A stretch of 64,000 nt of DNA from Neptunicoccus sediminis (lineage in GTDB: Bacteria > Pseudomonadota > Alphaproteobacteria > Rhodobacterales > Rhodobacteraceae). Each line of letters begins with the position of its first letter. The first letter of the stretch is position 1. Both the position numbers and the translations under genes were made by a program. Below, piece after piece: positions 25,554 through 34,316 of this stretch. Location of the stretch: contig NZ_MDVX01000002.1 in the NCBI RefSeq assembly GCF_001719615.1, positions 310,001-374,000 of the forward strand. The letters run 5' to 3'. The notes beneath the pieces were generated by a model. The model worked only from the letters and a program-made list of their open reading frames with translations, made no database searches and had not been told where the DNA came from.

Positions 25554-26285
25554 ATGAAATACAAACTGGATCAGGCACAGGAACTCTCTGCGCAGATTGC
25601 GCAGGCCATTCGCGATGGCATTATGGAGGGTAGTCTTATCGTTGACCAGCGCCTGCCCTCGGAAAGCGACCTGTGCGAACAGTTTCAGGTCTCGCGCCCG
25701 ACTGTCCGTGAAGCGCTGAAACGGCTGGCAGCCCAGAACCTGATCCGCACACAGCGCGGCGCATCCGGCGGGGCTTTTGTGAACCGGCTCAGCTTTGAGG
25801 ATGCTTACGGGCAGCAGATCACCACCTCTACCCTGTTGTTGTCCATGAATGCAGTCAGTTTTGAAACGGCTTGCGAAGCGCGTTTTGCGCTGGAACGGGC
25901 CTGTGTCGCGCTCGCCGCCCAGCGCCGCACACCTGACCAACTGGCGGCGATGCGGGCCGAGATCCACCGCCAGTCCCAACCGGGGCTGAGTGACGAAAGT
26001 TTCTGCGCCTCGGATGTGGCGTTCCACCGTGCGCTGGTAGATGCGGCGGGCAATCCGGTGATGTCCTACCAACTGGCCGGCGCGGTTGAGGCGATTGAGC
26101 CGTTGATGAACATGATCACCTTTACTGCGCGCAAACGGGAAAAGATTGTCGAGTTGCATACGCTGATCGCAGATGCGTTGGAGGCGCAGGACGCCGAAAC
26201 GACCGAGGCAGTGCTGGCGCAGCTTGCCGCACACACGCTGGAGCTTGCCCGTGAAGTGGCTCGCATGCGCAGCAAGTCCGGTTGA
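25554..26285 (+). CDS. GntR-family (FadR subfamily) transcriptional regulator
   Basis: A 243-residue regulator. The start at 25554 (MKYKLDQAQELSAQIAQAIR) is chosen over an in-frame ATG at 25416, since family proteins begin here. The winged helix has GSLIVDQRLPSESDLCEQF, VSRPTVREALKRL and AQNLIRTQRGASGGAFVNRL. The C-terminal FCD domain contains the Asp/His metal-ligand pattern DVAFHRALVDAAGNP and ELHTLIADALEAQD. The ligand is unknown; in Ruegeria a GntR gene lies next to dmdA, so a DMSP-derived signal is a plausible inference. It is divergent from DUF2182 and separated from it by two TGTC-N-GACA palindromes. Confidence 0.88.
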   Translation: MKYKLDQAQELSAQIAQAIRDGIMEGSLIVDQRLPSESDLCEQFQVSRPTVREALKRLAAQNLIRTQRGASGGAFVNRLSFEDAYGQQITTSTLLLSMNAVSFETACEARFALERACVALAAQRRTPDQLAAMRAEIHRQSQPGLSDESFCASDVAFHRALVDAAGNPVMSYQLAGAVEAIEPLMNMITFTARKREKIVELHTLIADALEAQDAETTEAVLAQLAAHTLELAREVARMRSKSG

Positions 26286-26352
26286 GGGGGAAGCGTTGCA
26301 ATCCGCCGAGGTGCGATTTCGATTTGCAGTCTTATCAAGGGGTTGGCTTTTT

Positions 26353-26418
26353 ATCACCCTGCAAATATGAAGCGTCATACAAGACGCGTCATATATCAAG
26401 CGTCATATATGAAGCTTC
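26353..26418. repeat. Dispersed palindromic repeat, copy 1 (incomplete)
   Basis: Starts ATCACCCTGCAAATATGAAG and continues with several GAAGCGTCATA / GACGCGTCATA / CAAGCGTCATA units to GAAGCTTC. Its first 27 bases are identical to the reverse complement of the right end of the copy at 52317-52412. The right terminal arm seen in that copy is absent here. Confidence 0.8.
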
Positions 26419-26482
26419 TGAATTAACGGACTGTTTACCTTTTCCGTTCTACCACTGACCTTGTCGCGCCACCCCACCACCA

Positions 26483-26512
26483 GAAAGCCCCCCAATCACA
26501 TGACCGGAGGGC
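26483..26512 (-). terminator. Terminator of the giant RTX gene
   Basis: Read leftward, AGCCCTCC and GGGGGGCT form a stem around CGGTCATGTGATT, followed by TTTCTGG. It lies 40 bases after the RTX stop at 26552. Confidence 0.6.
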
Positions 26513-26551
26513 TATTGAAATGTAATATCTGCTAGTGTGCTTCCGGCCGGT

Positions 26552-29500
26552 TCAGAGGATGAAATCACCGCTGTTCAGACCGGAATACCCCCCTAAAACG
26601 AGCTTCATATCCGCCACTCCGTCCCCGTCCGTATCAATCTGGACAATCGTATCACCATCCCGCTTCACGAAGTTCACCTCCTGCCCTGTGCCGGTAAACT
26701 CCGCCTTGCGCAGGAAATCGAAGCTGCCGTCCAGACCGGAGAGGTCAATCACATCGCGCCCGCGCCCGAAGTCCGTGATCTTGTCCAATGCAGACGTCGT
26801 CGTATCCCCTGTGTCCTTGAACGCAAAGACATCAGCCCCTTTGCCGCCGCTCATCACATCGCGGCCCAGCCCGCCGATCAGGACGTCATTGCCCACGCCG
26901 CCTTTCAGCTTGTCGCCGCCCTTCCCGCCGGCCAGCACATCGGAACCGCCCTTGCCGGTCAGCACATCGCGGCCCTTGTCACCGCGCAGCATATCCGCGC
27001 CTTTGCCACCGTTTAGCGCATCGCGTCCGCCGCCGCCGCTCAGCCGGTCATTGCCGCCGCCGCCTTTCAGACTGTCATTGCCGCCCTGACCGAACAGCGC
27101 ATCCTTGCCATTGCGCCCGAACAGCACATCCGCGCCGCCCCGTCCATAGATGTCATTTCCTTTAACATCACCCATGAACCGGTCCGCAAAACCACTGCCG
27201 TCAATCCGGTCGATGCCGCTGATCATATCTCCGTCGAGATAGCTGCTATCCGTGGCGCCATCGCGCATGTCGTAGAATAAACCCGTCTCAAACGCGCCGA
27301 AGTCCAGCACATCCTTGCGCCCGGCACTACCGTCATAGGACTGCACGCCCTCTGCCAGCCACAGGTCCAGAACGACCTTGCCGGTCCCTCCTCTGACAGT
27401 TTCAATGCTCTCGAATACGCCGCCCACCACAGGGCCAAGCGTGCTGTCCACCCTGATCTGAAAGGCACTCGACTCCGGATCGTCCAGATCGGGCAGCACC
27501 CGCGTCAGATCACCCGGATCATTCGCAAAAGTATGGTCGGTTTCCAGAATATCCTGCGGCGTCAATGAGATACCTTCATAGACGCGCATCTCTACGGTGC
27601 CGGTGTCCTGCCAGACCGGAATATCCGAACGCAGGGTCGCGTCATAACTTTCCGTCCCAAAGTGCAGCCGAATGGTGCCGGTATTTGCGCCCAACGCCAA
27701 ACTATCCTCGCCCGCGCCGCCATAAAAGCTGTTGTTGCCGCCATCGAGCGTGAAAATATCGTCCCCCGCACCGCCATAGGCCGTATCATCACCCAGTCCA
27801 ACGTTCAGAACATCATTGCCCGCCGCACCGTACAACAGATCGTCGCCAGCGCCGCCAGTCAGCCCGTCATCGCCAGCCGATCCGGTGATCCGGTCCGCCT
27901 GATTGGTCCCGATCACATTTTCAATATCGAACAGTCGATCCGTGCCGTGGGCACCTGTCACTGTCCCTGCGCCAAGATCGGCTGTTATTCCGCCAAAACT
28001 GGCCGCCCGCAACGCTCCGGTTGTCGTATCCGGTGCCGCCGTATCATAGGACGCGGTATCCCGCCCTGCGCCGCCATAAAGCGAGTCATTGCCGCCGCCC
28101 CCGTGCAGCAGGTCATCCCCGTCGCCACCGAATAACTGGTCATTACCAGACCCGCCGAACAACTGATCATCACCGCCGCGTCCATCCAGCGTGTCCACAC
28201 CGGCCAGACCGATAAAGCGTTCCGAACCATCGGTGCCATAAAACCTGTCACTGCGCGTGGAAATATCATTGCCGATCAACTCCTCAATGCCCGAAACTGT
28301 CGCGATAATCTCGTTGCTACCGCCTTCAGCCAGCGCCGTTCCCGCATCAAGATCGACGTGCATCACGCGGGGGGCCGAAAGATGGGAGCTCAGTTCCAAA
28401 AACAGCCGGTCATAACCTGCGCCGCCTTCGATCTCTCCTTTAAACCGTTTCACATGCAGGAAATCGTCGTCCGCGCCACCGTCGATGGTCAGGTCCCGTC
28501 CGCCGACCTGTGCAACCAGCGTGTCCTTGCCCCCGCCGCCATACAGTAGGCCGGTGTCGCGCAAGCGCATGTAATCGTCATCCGCCCCACCATAGAGCAC
28601 ACCATAGGTGGAACCATCCGTGGACGGGTCGCGGATCAGTATATCATTGCCGCCGCCGCCATAGATCGTCATACGTTCGTTGCCAAGCAGTTGCACCTCA
28701 TCCGCGAGATCCCCGAGGAAAAGTTCCTCAATCCCGTTCAGGTTGCCGCTGAACAATTGCGAGGCATAGGTTTCGGACAGATCGTCCTCTACCCCGAGTT
28801 CGCTGCTTTCCGAGGCATCAAACCCGCGGAAACTGGAGCCGATGGCACCCACTTTGCGCAGATAAAAGCGCACATCGTCAAGCATCCGGGTATCCAGCGT
28901 GTCATACCCGCCGCCGCCATCGAAATTCGTATTGTTGTATATGGCATCGGGCAAGGTCAGATGGATCATGTCATCCCCATCCCCACCCGCAACCAGCGGC
29001 GCACCGTTTGAGAATAGCACGTCATCACCATCCCCACCATCAATGGACACGCTCATATTGTCAGCATTGGAGGTCCCGTATAGCGTATCGGACTGCGCCC
29101 CGCCGATCACCTGAGAGATCCCGACGAACTCATCAGTCGCCAGTACGCCACCCGATCCGTCCAGATGTTCAACACGCCCATCCCCGCCGTAAATCCGCAA
29201 GCTGCCGGTGTCAGGCTGTGGGTCAACCCGATCAAACGAACCAAAGCGCACATCTTCGGGAGAGTAGGTCAGCCAGTCGCCGCCGTCACCGCCGTCAAAG
29301 AAATCACCCGCGCCGGAAACCGGCGTGCCGCCACCGATCAGCTTGTCAAAGCCGTCACCGCCATAAAGACTGTCACTGCCCAAACCACCGACAATTACAT
29401 CACGGCCCTCACCCCCGAACAGCAGGTCATTGCCCTCGCGACCGTCGATGTAATCATCGCCGTCATTGCCCACCAGTTTGTTGGCCCGCGCATCACCGCG

Positions 29501-31237
29501 CAGCTCTACCTCGCGGGAATCACGTACAAAGATATTCTCAATCCCGTCGAGCGTATCACGGGCGCGACCATCCCATGCGGTGCCTTCCGCCAGATCGACA
29601 ATAATTGTCGAACTGCCCGCAGGATCGACCGGAAACAACCATGTGTCATTGCCCGCTCCGCCAAAGACGTGATCCGCCCCCACAGAGGCGATCATCACAT
29701 CATTTCCGGTGCCCCCGTATAGCGTATCCACAAAGCGCGAACCCGTGATGCGGTCATCATTCGCATACCCGTAAATCGTGGTGGAAAAGTTGCCAGCATA
29801 AAGAAAATCGTTCTTTTCTGTCCCTTCCAGCACCGGCGATTCTGCGACTTTCACGTTTTCAACCAGTTCGGTGTAGGTAAAGTGGTCAAACCCGAAGTAG
29901 AAATCCTCCACACCGTAAACGATTTCATATCCGGTGGTGTGATAGGCATTGGCCGGCGTCTGGTGAAAGAACACGATTCCGGTGCCATCTTCCGTTTGGA
30001 AAAAGGAATATTCCGACAGGCCGCCAAGGAACCGCATACTGTCCGCGTCCCCTGCTCCGCCGTAGATCGTGTCGTTGCCCTGACTGGCAAAGATCAGATC
30101 ATTGCCGTCACCGGCTGTCACCGTATCATTCCCCGCTCGCGGACTGATTACATCGGCCAGATCGGTGCCCTGCAATTCGTCCGGGCCAACCGTTCCGAGA
30201 ATAAGACGGTCTGAAGGATCATTGCCAAATTCATCGAAGATCCGCGTTACGAAATCGTCTAGAAAATTGTCCAGATCCAGATCCCATCCGTCCAACGTGA
30301 CCAGATCACCCAACTCCCCGAACTTTGAAAAGATTTCGTCCAGTTTCTCTTCCAGCCCGTTCAGTACATCCACATCCGGCAGCGCCGAGGTAATTTTACC
30401 TGCAAGTTTGTCCAGCAAATCGTCGATGCCGGTTTTCTCCAGAATCCAATCCAGAACCGGTTTTACTGTTACGTTGTAAACGGCCTCAACCGCATCTAGG
30501 ACCGGCTCGATCGGTTTCAGCTTTGAATAGATAATCGACAGCGGCTTTTTCAGGAACGACAGGCTGTCCGCAATCTTCTGGAATTCGCCTGCAACCCTGA
30601 CCAGCGCGTTTAGTGCGCCGGTTTGGAAAGCGTCAGTTAAACTATCCAGTTCTTCCTTCAGGGTGTCATAGCTGCCGTTCAGCGCTTCAAGCACCTCGTT
30701 CATCGGTTCGGTAAAGACCTCGGCGGTATCCGAGAGCGGTTTCAGCGTGTCAAAATCCGGTCCGTCAATTTCGTCTACCGTGTCGAACGTCTCGATCATC
30801 TCTTCTGTGGATTCCTCCACTTCGTAGACCTTGATCGCCACGTTCAGCATCTTTTTCTCAAGCGCAGACAGCTTCTTTTCCGCATTCTTGAGCTTCTCGA
30901 TGTATTTGCCCTCTTCGATTTTTATCCGCAGGTCATGGGCTTTTTCCTCGATCTTTTCAGAGACATTTTTGACCTTTTCCAAAATCAGCTTGGCCACTTT
31001 GGCAACCGACTTCAGGGCACCTGCATTGCCCATAATCTTGACGGTCAGCAGCATGGAATCCACCTGCTTGCCAAAATCATCCGCCTGTTTCTCGATCTTG
31101 CCGACGTATTCCAGCGCCTGACGGGCAAATTTCACGTCCTCACGGACCGAACGCACTTCAGCACGGGCCTCAATCACGTTTCTGCGGGTTTCATTCAGGT
31201 TGTCGTCAAAGGCATTAAGTTCGGTACCGGCCCCCAT
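26552..31237 (-). CDS. Giant RTX secreted protein with helical N-terminus
   Basis: A 1561-residue acidic protein with no signal peptide. Residues 1 to about 330 are strongly helical with long coiled-coil stretches (EKIEEKAHDLRIKIEEGK, LKNAEKKLSALEKKML), then a linker. From about 345 to 1500 there are many RTX nonapeptides (GGxGxDxLx), such as GNDTIYGGAGDAD and GGNDSLKGGGGNDRLSGGGG. The C-terminus ends DTDGDGVADMKLVLGGYSGL...GDFIL, a type-I-secretion-like tail. RTX repeats bind calcium after export. Function could be adhesion, cell-surface matrix or toxin; no lipase, protease or pore motif is seen. The helical head is unusual for RTX proteins. It is leftward, between a terminator and the histidine kinase gene. 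Confidence 0.85.
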   Translation of the reverse strand: MGAGTELNAFDDNLNETRRNVIEARAEVRSVREDVKFARQALEYVGKIEKQADDFGKQVDSMLLTVKIMGNAGALKSVAKVAKLILEKVKNVSEKIEEKAHDLRIKIEEGKYIEKLKNAEKKLSALEKKMLNVAIKVYEVEESTEEMIETFDTVDEIDGPDFDTLKPLSDTAEVFTEPMNEVLEALNGSYDTLKEELDSLTDAFQTGALNALVRVAGEFQKIADSLSFLKKPLSIIYSKLKPIEPVLDAVEAVYNVTVKPVLDWILEKTGIDDLLDKLAGKITSALPDVDVLNGLEEKLDEIFSKFGELGDLVTLDGWDLDLDNFLDDFVTRIFDEFGNDPSDRLILGTVGPDELQGTDLADVISPRAGNDTVTAGDGNDLIFASQGNDTIYGGAGDADSMRFLGGLSEYSFFQTEDGTGIVFFHQTPANAYHTTGYEIVYGVEDFYFGFDHFTYTELVENVKVAESPVLEGTEKNDFLYAGNFSTTIYGYANDDRITGSRFVDTLYGGTGNDVMIASVGADHVFGGAGNDTWLFPVDPAGSSTIIVDLAEGTAWDGRARDTLDGIENIFVRDSREVELRGDARANKLVGNDGDDYIDGREGNDLLFGGEGRDVIVGGLGSDSLYGGDGFDKLIGGGTPVSGAGDFFDGGDGGDWLTYSPEDVRFGSFDRVDPQPDTGSLRIYGGDGRVEHLDGSGGVLATDEFVGISQVIGGAQSDTLYGTSNADNMSVSIDGGDGDDVLFSNGAPLVAGGDGDDMIHLTLPDAIYNNTNFDGGGGYDTLDTRMLDDVRFYLRKVGAIGSSFRGFDASESSELGVEDDLSETYASQLFSGNLNGIEELFLGDLADEVQLLGNERMTIYGGGGNDILIRDPSTDGSTYGVLYGGADDDYMRLRDTGLLYGGGGKDTLVAQVGGRDLTIDGGADDDFLHVKRFKGEIEGGAGYDRLFLELSSHLSAPRVMHVDLDAGTALAEGGSNEIIATVSGIEELIGNDISTRSDRFYGTDGSERFIGLAGVDTLDGRGGDDQLFGGSGNDQLFGGDGDDLLHGGGGNDSLYGGAGRDTASYDTAAPDTTTGALRAASFGGITADLGAGTVTGAHGTDRLFDIENVIGTNQADRITGSAGDDGLTGGAGDDLLYGAAGNDVLNVGLGDDTAYGGAGDDIFTLDGGNNSFYGGAGEDSLALGANTGTIRLHFGTESYDATLRSDIPVWQDTGTVEMRVYEGISLTPQDILETDHTFANDPGDLTRVLPDLDDPESSAFQIRVDSTLGPVVGGVFESIETVRGGTGKVVLDLWLAEGVQSYDGSAGRKDVLDFGAFETGLFYDMRDGATDSSYLDGDMISGIDRIDGSGFADRFMGDVKGNDIYGRGGADVLFGRNGKDALFGQGGNDSLKGGGGNDRLSGGGGRDALNGGKGADMLRGDKGRDVLTGKGGSDVLAGGKGGDKLKGGVGNDVLIGGLGRDVMSGGKGADVFAFKDTGDTTTSALDKITDFGRGRDVIDLSGLDGSFDFLRKAEFTGTGQEVNFVKRDGDTIVQIDTDGDGVADMKLVLGGYSGLNSGDFIL

Positions 31238-31378
31238 AATTCATCTCCCAATAAGTTTTCGGGCCAACACCCGATTAAAAACAGATCAAATCCGGCGCTA
31301 AAATTGCGCACCTTCCCCTAGGTTAACCCGAGCAGGGGGTTTTGGGTATCAGGTGATCACCCCATTTTTGAGAGATTG

Positions 31379-33373
31379 TTAACGGGGCGCAGGGTCCAAC
31401 AGAACCGAAACGCAGCTCCCGCCTGCGGGCAGCAAACGGGCCTGAAGGCGCAGCCCGTGTTTATCGACCAGCGATTGCACGATGGACAATCCCAGACCGT
31501 GACCTTCGGTTCCTGCTGTTGCATCGCCGCGCACATTGCGCAGTCGCATCTGTTCCAGTGCGTACTGTGACAGACCGCTGCCCCTGTCATAAACGTCGAG
31601 CCACAGCGCACCGTTGCGCCGCCGCATCCCGAAAAGCACCTTGCCGTTTTGCGTGTATTTGATCCCGTTGGACACGAGATTTGTCACAATGCGCATCACG
31701 TCAAGCGGCGGCAGCGCAACCACCGCATGACTGGCAACCGAGCGCAAGGTCACACCTTTGGCAGCAGCTTCCGGTGCAAACATTTCCTGCACGTTGCGAA
31801 GGACCTCCTCCATCGCGACCCTGTCCGGCACCTCACTGGTGTCGCGCACCTCTACATCCTCCACACTCAGGTCCAGCTTCTGTGACACGAGGTTTTCAAG
31901 GTAAGTAAACGTCTCCTCAATCTGTCCGGACGTTTTCGCCTGTGACCCACTGCTCTGACCATCCATCATATGTTGGATATTCAAACGAAGCGCATGCAGC
32001 GGCTGCCTGAGGTCGTGCACCGTATCCGCGATCCGCTGGTTGGAGCTTTCGGCAAATTTCCGCGCCAAAGCATATCGTGCTTCTAGATCCCGAAGGCGAC
32101 GGGTAATCCTGAGATTGCGTTCGGCTTCACTCAGGCTCGATTGAAGCGCGTCCGCACGGGCCTGCCTTAGCTGGTTGAAACGGTCCAGAATGGCCGCGCC
32201 CATAAGGGCAGCATCCAGAACAAAGACGATCCGCATACTGTCAAACTGGACCTCCTCTGAAATTTCAATCCCAAGCCAGTGGCGCGATGTCATAATGCCA
32301 CTGGAAATTACCGCCCCTGTCCAGGCGACAACAAAAAAGCGAACCTCCTTAAAGCGGGTGCGCGCCGCGATTAAACCGGACACCGTGAACAGGATCGTCC
32401 CGGTCAGCGCCAGCAGCACCAGTATTTTCTTAACGAACTGCGTATCCACAGCCACGGTTGACACAACCAGCGCAATCTCCCCAAAGATCAGCGCAAGCAA
32501 TATCTTGTCGAGCCAAGGATGGTATTTCCGCGTGGCCAGAAACAACCGCGTAAAATTCGCCCCCGAAGCAATCAACCCCGATCCAAGCAGAATAGAGGCG
32601 TAGCCGTTAAATAAAGGTAAACCCGGCCAGAGATACTGGAACGTATTACCATCTGCATGCATGATAAACAGCAGCCCGAAACCCGCATAGGCGCTATAGG
32701 CCGCGAAAATCACCTGCTGCGTTGCAATAAAAGCCGCAAAAGCGATCAGGATCAGCAGCAACAGCATGCCGTAATAGATAAAATTCTTTGCAGTTTTCCG
32801 CGCCGCGAGATCAATAAATTCCTGCGCAGAGCGGATCGAAAAGGCAAGCTGGCTTGATCCGCCGGAACGATATTTTAAGAAAAATTGATGCGTTTCTCCT
32901 TTCGGAAGGGTGAAGGCGACCACCAGTTCCGGATAGCGGATCGACCGTGCAGAAAACGGCGAATCCGGTTGGTGTTGTTCCAGCAGCACCGGCGCTCCCT
33001 GCGGCGAAATTTGATACAATTCAAGCACTTGCAGAAAATTTTCACGAAAATGCAGCCGCCAGTCCTCTTCGGCATCCGCTAGGGATTGAACGCTAAATCG
33101 CAACCATATCGCAGCTTTGGTATAGCCGAACTCCGCTGTTTTGGTCGCCAACGGTTTGAAGTTTTTTTGGAACGCGGCGCCAGAAACTTCAGCGATCCCA
33201 AACACACGTTCATGATCCAGAAAATAGTCTACATGCCCGCGCATCTCGGCCGTAGAGGGGGCTTTTGAAAGCAGGAAAGGCTTGCTAGGCTGGGCCGTAG
33301 CAACGGGACCTGCAAGCCAGCAGATCAGGAAATAGCAAAGAGTAATTAAAATTCGGCATATTTTATCGGCCAT
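31379..33373 (-). CDS. Membrane histidine kinase (7TMR-DISM type)
   Basis: A 664-residue sensor kinase. A signal peptide (residues 1-27, ending near GPVATAQ) is followed by an extracellular 7TMR-DISMED2-like sensing domain (about 40-185; note WLRFSVQSLADAEEDWRLHF). Seven membrane segments follow (about 195-385), then a coiled-coil linker and the H-box VHDLRQPLHALRL with phospho-His near 453. The ATP domain has the N-box NLVSNGIKYT and G-boxes DRGSGL and GHGLGLSIV. It likely senses carbohydrates or other extracellular ligands and phosphorylates the divergent LuxR-type regulator at 33402, its evident partner. The two genes are separated by 28 bases. Confidence 0.88.
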   Translation of the reverse strand: MADKICRILITLCYFLICWLAGPVATAQPSKPFLLSKAPSTAEMRGHVDYFLDHERVFGIAEVSGAAFQKNFKPLATKTAEFGYTKAAIWLRFSVQSLADAEEDWRLHFRENFLQVLELYQISPQGAPVLLEQHQPDSPFSARSIRYPELVVAFTLPKGETHQFFLKYRSGGSSQLAFSIRSAQEFIDLAARKTAKNFIYYGMLLLLILIAFAAFIATQQVIFAAYSAYAGFGLLFIMHADGNTFQYLWPGLPLFNGYASILLGSGLIASGANFTRLFLATRKYHPWLDKILLALIFGEIALVVSTVAVDTQFVKKILVLLALTGTILFTVSGLIAARTRFKEVRFFVVAWTGAVISSGIMTSRHWLGIEISEEVQFDSMRIVFVLDAALMGAAILDRFNQLRQARADALQSSLSEAERNLRITRRLRDLEARYALARKFAESSNQRIADTVHDLRQPLHALRLNIQHMMDGQSSGSQAKTSGQIEETFTYLENLVSQKLDLSVEDVEVRDTSEVPDRVAMEEVLRNVQEMFAPEAAAKGVTLRSVASHAVVALPPLDVMRIVTNLVSNGIKYTQNGKVLFGMRRRNGALWLDVYDRGSGLSQYALEQMRLRNVRGDATAGTEGHGLGLSIVQSLVDKHGLRLQARLLPAGGSCVSVLLDPAPR

Positions 33374-33401
33374 AATGGGCCCAGATTAGGGAAACCGTAA
33401 G

Positions 33402-34022
33402 ATTATAGCCAGTAGAGTTCTCATTGTTGACGATCATGCAATCACCGTGGGTGGTTTGACACAGTTATTGCGCGATCATCAAGCGTTTGACGTTGTGGGC
33501 ACCAGCACCAGCGGGCTAGAGGCTGTTGGGCTGGCGCGAAAATTGTCTCCGGACCTTTTGGTCCTAGACTACGCAATGCCGGACATTAACGGGCTGGAGG
33601 TTTTTCTGGAGGTGTCCCGTTGGTCGCCTGACACGCGAACTGCGCTTGTGACAGGTTCATCAAGCGGTGACTTGTTACACCGTCTGCGCGACGCCGGTGT
33701 GCATGGTTTGTTCCAAAAGGCCACCGATCCCGCCATCCTCTGCGCCGGATTTCAGCGGATACTGGCCGGAGAATTCGTCACCTGCCCCGCGACCGAGGAG
33801 CAGTTACAAGGGACCAACCCTGCGCCAAACCTGTCCAATCGGGAATTGGAGGTCCTGAAATGCATTGCCGAGGGTCTGACAAACCCCAAAACTGCCCAAC
33901 GTCTGAATATCAGCCCCAAAACGGTAGACAGCCACCGAACCGCCCTGATGCGCAAACTCGGGGTCAATTCCACCGCTAGCCTGCTAATCCGCGCCGTCCG
34001 CGAAGGGCTGATCGACGTCTAA
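33402..34022 (+). CDS. LuxR/NarL-type response regulator with non-canonical start
   Basis: A receiver domain with output helix-turn-helix, about 206 residues. The receiver motif VLIVDDHAITVGGL starts upstream of the first ATG/GTG: the first conventional start is GTG 33447, which would remove the first beta strand and both acidic residues. The frame stays open from 33390, and only ATT (33402) or ATA (33405) could begin it, with AGGG (33388-33391) about ten bases upstream. Phospho-acceptor Asp is in LLVLDYAMPDINGL (residue 56 from ATT). The C-terminal HTH has LSNRELEVLKCIAEGLTNPK and ISPKTVDSHRTALMRKLGV. It partners the divergent kinase. A mutated ATG (AAG at 33399) is an alternative explanation. 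Confidence 0.83.
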   Translation: MIASRVLIVDDHAITVGGLTQLLRDHQAFDVVGTSTSGLEAVGLARKLSPDLLVLDYAMPDINGLEVFLEVSRWSPDTRTALVTGSSSGDLLHRLRDAGVHGLFQKATDPAILCAGFQRILAGEFVTCPATEEQLQGTNPAPNLSNRELEVLKCIAEGLTNPKTAQRLNISPKTVDSHRTALMRKLGVNSTASLLIRAVREGLIDV

Positions 34023-34083
34023 GCCCCCCGCCCCGGCCTGTTCGCCCCTTGATAAAAAAACCGGCAAACCCCGAAAAACCCAA

Positions 34084-34112
34084 TTGAACCTGCGCCAAGA
34101 ACCCCCTATACC
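34084..34112 (+). promoter_or_regulatory. Sigma70-like promoter of tRNA-Arg
   Basis: TTGAAC (34084-34089) and TATACC (34107-34112) are 17 bases apart, and the tRNA starts 11 bases after the -10 box. Confidence 0.6.
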
Positions 34113-34122
34113 CCGACCTCAG

Positions 34123-34199
<77 letters not shown>

Positions 34200-34316
34200 A
34201 ATCAAACCTGTTCTGAACGCTATTTTTCCCGACCCGTCCGCATGGCGTGGGCATAGGTAAGGCCCCAAGGTCCGGCGGGTTGCCGGTCGGTTGGAACCTC
34301 CTTTTACACTTGCGTC

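Noticed and set aside
26552-31237. RTX region inspected as a possible CRISPR or tandem DNA array
   Set aside because: The repetition is in-frame GGxGxDxLx coding sequence with varying DNA, not identical repeats with spacers.
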